Part shown: in pieces, positions 62,868-64,000 of the stretch
Layout: each line of letters opens with the position of its first letter
How positions within the stretch are numbered: position 1 is the stretch's first letter
NCBI GenBank assembly: GCA_020687605.1
Contig: JAJEQY010000002.1
Location: 54,837 to 118,836, forward strand
Origin: Intestinimonas aquisgranensis
GTDB taxonomy: Bacteria; Bacillota; Clostridia; Oscillospirales; Oscillospiraceae
Length of the DNA stretch: 64,000 nucleotides
Direction of reading: 5' to 3'
Program-made: the position numbers and the translations under genes
Notes under the pieces: generated by a model
Seen by the model: the letters and a program-made list of their open reading frames with translations, nothing else
The model's database searches: none
Told to the model about the DNA's origin: nothing

Positions 62868-63362
62868 ATGAAGACCGCCATTTACCCCGGCAGCTTCGAC
62901 CCCATCACCCTGGGGCATTTGAATATCATCAAGCGCGCGGCGCTGTGCTTTGACAAGCTCATCGTCTGTGTTATGGTCAATTCCCAGAAAAATGGACTGT
63001 TCACCCCGGATGAACGGGTGGAGCTCATCCGGCGGGTGGTCTCCCAGCTGCCCAACGTGGAGGTGGACGCCTCCTCCGTGCTCCTGGCCGAGTACGCCAG
63101 GCAGCGCCGGGCCAGAGTCATCGTCAAGGGCCTCCGGGCCGTGTCCGATTTCGAGAGCGAGGTCCAGATGGCGGTGGTCAACCGGAAGCTCAACCCCAAT
63201 GTGGACACCATGTTCCTTCCCTCCAACGAGAAGTATACCTACCTCAGCTCCACCGTGGTGAAAGAGATGGTGCGTTACGGTGTGGAGCTGTCCGACTTTA
63301 TCCCGCGGGAGATCATCGAGGACGTGAAAAAGAAAATGAACGACAGCAGGAGGGACGTCTGA
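62868..63362 (+). CDS. coaD: Phosphopantetheine adenylyltransferase
   Basis: 164 residues. Fourth step of CoA synthesis. AIYPGSFDPITLGHLNIIKRA nucleotide motif (T/HxGH), KGLRAVSDFESEVQMAVVNRKLNP and YTYLSSTVVKEMVRYG. Stop overlaps the next start by 1 nt. Confidence 0.97.
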   Translation: MKTAIYPGSFDPITLGHLNIIKRAALCFDKLIVCVMVNSQKNGLFTPDERVELIRRVVSQLPNVEVDASSVLLAEYARQRRARVIVKGLRAVSDFESEVQMAVVNRKLNPNVDTMFLPSNEKYTYLSSTVVKEMVRYGVELSDFIPREIIEDVKKKMNDSRRDV

Positions 63363-63898
63363 TGGCGACCGGCGTTGAAGAATTGGTGGATATGCTCTTT
63401 TCCATGATCGACGAGGCGAAGGGCGTGCCCCTGAGCAGCGATAAGTGCATCATTGAGCGGGACAAGGCCCTGGACCTGCTGGATGAGATCAAGGCCCAGT
63501 TCCCCGTGGAGCTGGGTGAGGCCAAGAAGCTCCTGGTTGCCCGTGCGGATTACATCGCCTCTGCCAAGCGTGAGGGAGAGCTCATCCGCAAGCAGGCCGA
63601 GGAGAAGGCCCGGCAGATGCTGGCTGAGGACGAGCTCACCGCTCAGGCCAAGCAGAAGGCCAACGAGATGATCAAGGTGGCCGAGGACCGCAGCCGGGAG
63701 CTGCGCCGGGCCGCCAACGAGTACTGTGAGGATGCCCTCCGCCGTACCGAAGAGGCTGTCAGCGAGGCCTATGATGAGATCAAGCGTTCCCGTGCCCGGT
63801 TCCGGGCGGCGGCGGCCGGTGTGCAGCAGCCTGCCGCCGGCGGTGGCGCCCCTGCTCAGGGCAGCCGTACTGTTTATGACGCCGCGGCTGACGAGTAA
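63362..63898 (+). CDS. Coiled-coil protein of unknown function
   Basis: 178 residues, almost wholly helical, Ala/Glu/Arg/Lys-rich (about residues 45-150), with an Ala/Gly/Pro-rich tail. Resembles the stator-like or DivIVA-like helical proteins often found after coaD in Clostridia; no catalytic motif. Translationally coupled to coaD. Confidence 0.8.
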   Translation: MATGVEELVDMLFSMIDEAKGVPLSSDKCIIERDKALDLLDEIKAQFPVELGEAKKLLVARADYIASAKREGELIRKQAEEKARQMLAEDELTAQAKQKANEMIKVAEDRSRELRRAANEYCEDALRRTEEAVSEAYDEIKRSRARFRAAAAGVQQPAAGGGAPAQGSRTVYDAAADE

Positions 63899-63915
63899 AA
63901 GAAAAGAGCATTTGC

Positions 63916-63949
63916 AGCGGGACAGGTCCAGGGACCTGTCCCGCTTTTT
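63916..63949 (+). terminator. Terminator of the rsmD-coaD unit
   Basis: AGCGGGACAGGTCC/GGACCTGTCCCGCT followed by TTTT. Confidence 0.9.
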
Positions 63950-63971
63950 ATAAAAAATTTTCCATTACCGC

Positions 63972-64000
63972 GGGGGGGGGGGGGGGGGGGGGGGGGGGGG
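63972..64000 (+). repeat. Homopolymeric G run to the window edge
   Basis: At least 29 consecutive G, continuing off the end. A slippery tract or an assembly artefact. Confidence 0.9.

Noticed and set aside
63972..64000. Telomere-like or replication-terminus signal
   Set aside because: A pure homopolymer has no repeat unit; artefact or slippage tract is simpler.

Overview
The window reads as chromosome of a GC-rich, anaerobic, spore-lineage gut Firmicute close to the Oscillospiraceae (Flavonifractor/Intestinimonas type). This assignment is an inference from content: a complete cobalamin-dependent lysine fermentation locus (kamB kamC, then kal kce kdd kamA kamD kamE), butyrate-route genes (crt, hbd), an [FeFe]-hydrogenase, sporulation genes (ylbJ, yqfC, yqfD) and Firmicute-type housekeeping order (yqfC-yqfD-phoH-ybeY-era-yqzL-recO).

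Layout. 1-5.1 kb is the edge of an integrative/conjugative-type element, all on the minus strand: a truncated SpaA/thioester adhesin, a sortase, a membrane-anchored secreted protein, a Toprim primase-like protein and a small RHH-like protein. It stops next to a tRNA-Leu(GAG) gene with a perfect consensus promoter. 5.5-13.1 kb carries DUF6514, a 2-hydroxyacid dehydrogenase, a cytidylate-kinase-like protein with a MATE exporter, DUF554, crt-hbd and an M24 peptidase. 13.1-17 kb (minus) holds an Fe-S aldo/keto reductase, malic enzyme and fumarase, with a palindrome-rich spacer between the last two. 17-19.1 kb has a 34-aa lipoprotein-like mini-gene and an ECF sigma/DUF4367 pair. 19.2-23.8 kb is an Lrp regulator divergent from a split chromate-type transporter, an NhaC antiporter and an M20 peptidase, with Lrp-like palindromes between. 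23.9-30.8 kb contains an ArsC/Spx-like protein, a lipase-like hydrolase, pepT, an NTPase-FadR regulator pair and an MBOAT/SGNH acyl-transfer pair.

31-42 kb is the lysine fermentation island. A two-domain ATPase and the reactivase pair kamBC (own promoter) come first. The catabolic operon kal-kce-kdd-kamA-kamD-kamE then starts from a promoter that overlaps the kamC stop codon. Its leader folds as a lysine riboswitch followed by two tandem intrinsic terminators. Lysine would be moved by KamA to beta-lysine, by KamDE to 3,5-diaminohexanoate, oxidised by Kdd, cleaved by Kce with acetyl-CoA, and deaminated by Kal to crotonyl-CoA, the shared intermediate with Crt/Hbd. The spacers inside the operon are odd: a nearly G-free C/A tract (kce-kdd) and a stem-loop array bounded by a duplicated kdd 3' end (kdd-kamA).

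42-64 kb holds a monomeric [FeFe]-hydrogenase and then mostly conserved housekeeping genes: ylbJ, YgjP-like, yqfC, yqfD, phoH, ybeY, a lipoprotein, era, a second sigma/anti-sigma pair (minus), yqzL (35 aa), recO, phzF-like, mutS2, HPr, ecsC-like, uvrC, a transglutaminase lipoprotein, rsmD, coaD and a coiled-coil protein. The window ends in a homopolymeric G run of at least 29 bases, which may be an assembly artefact. All functions are read from motifs and context; no searches were run.
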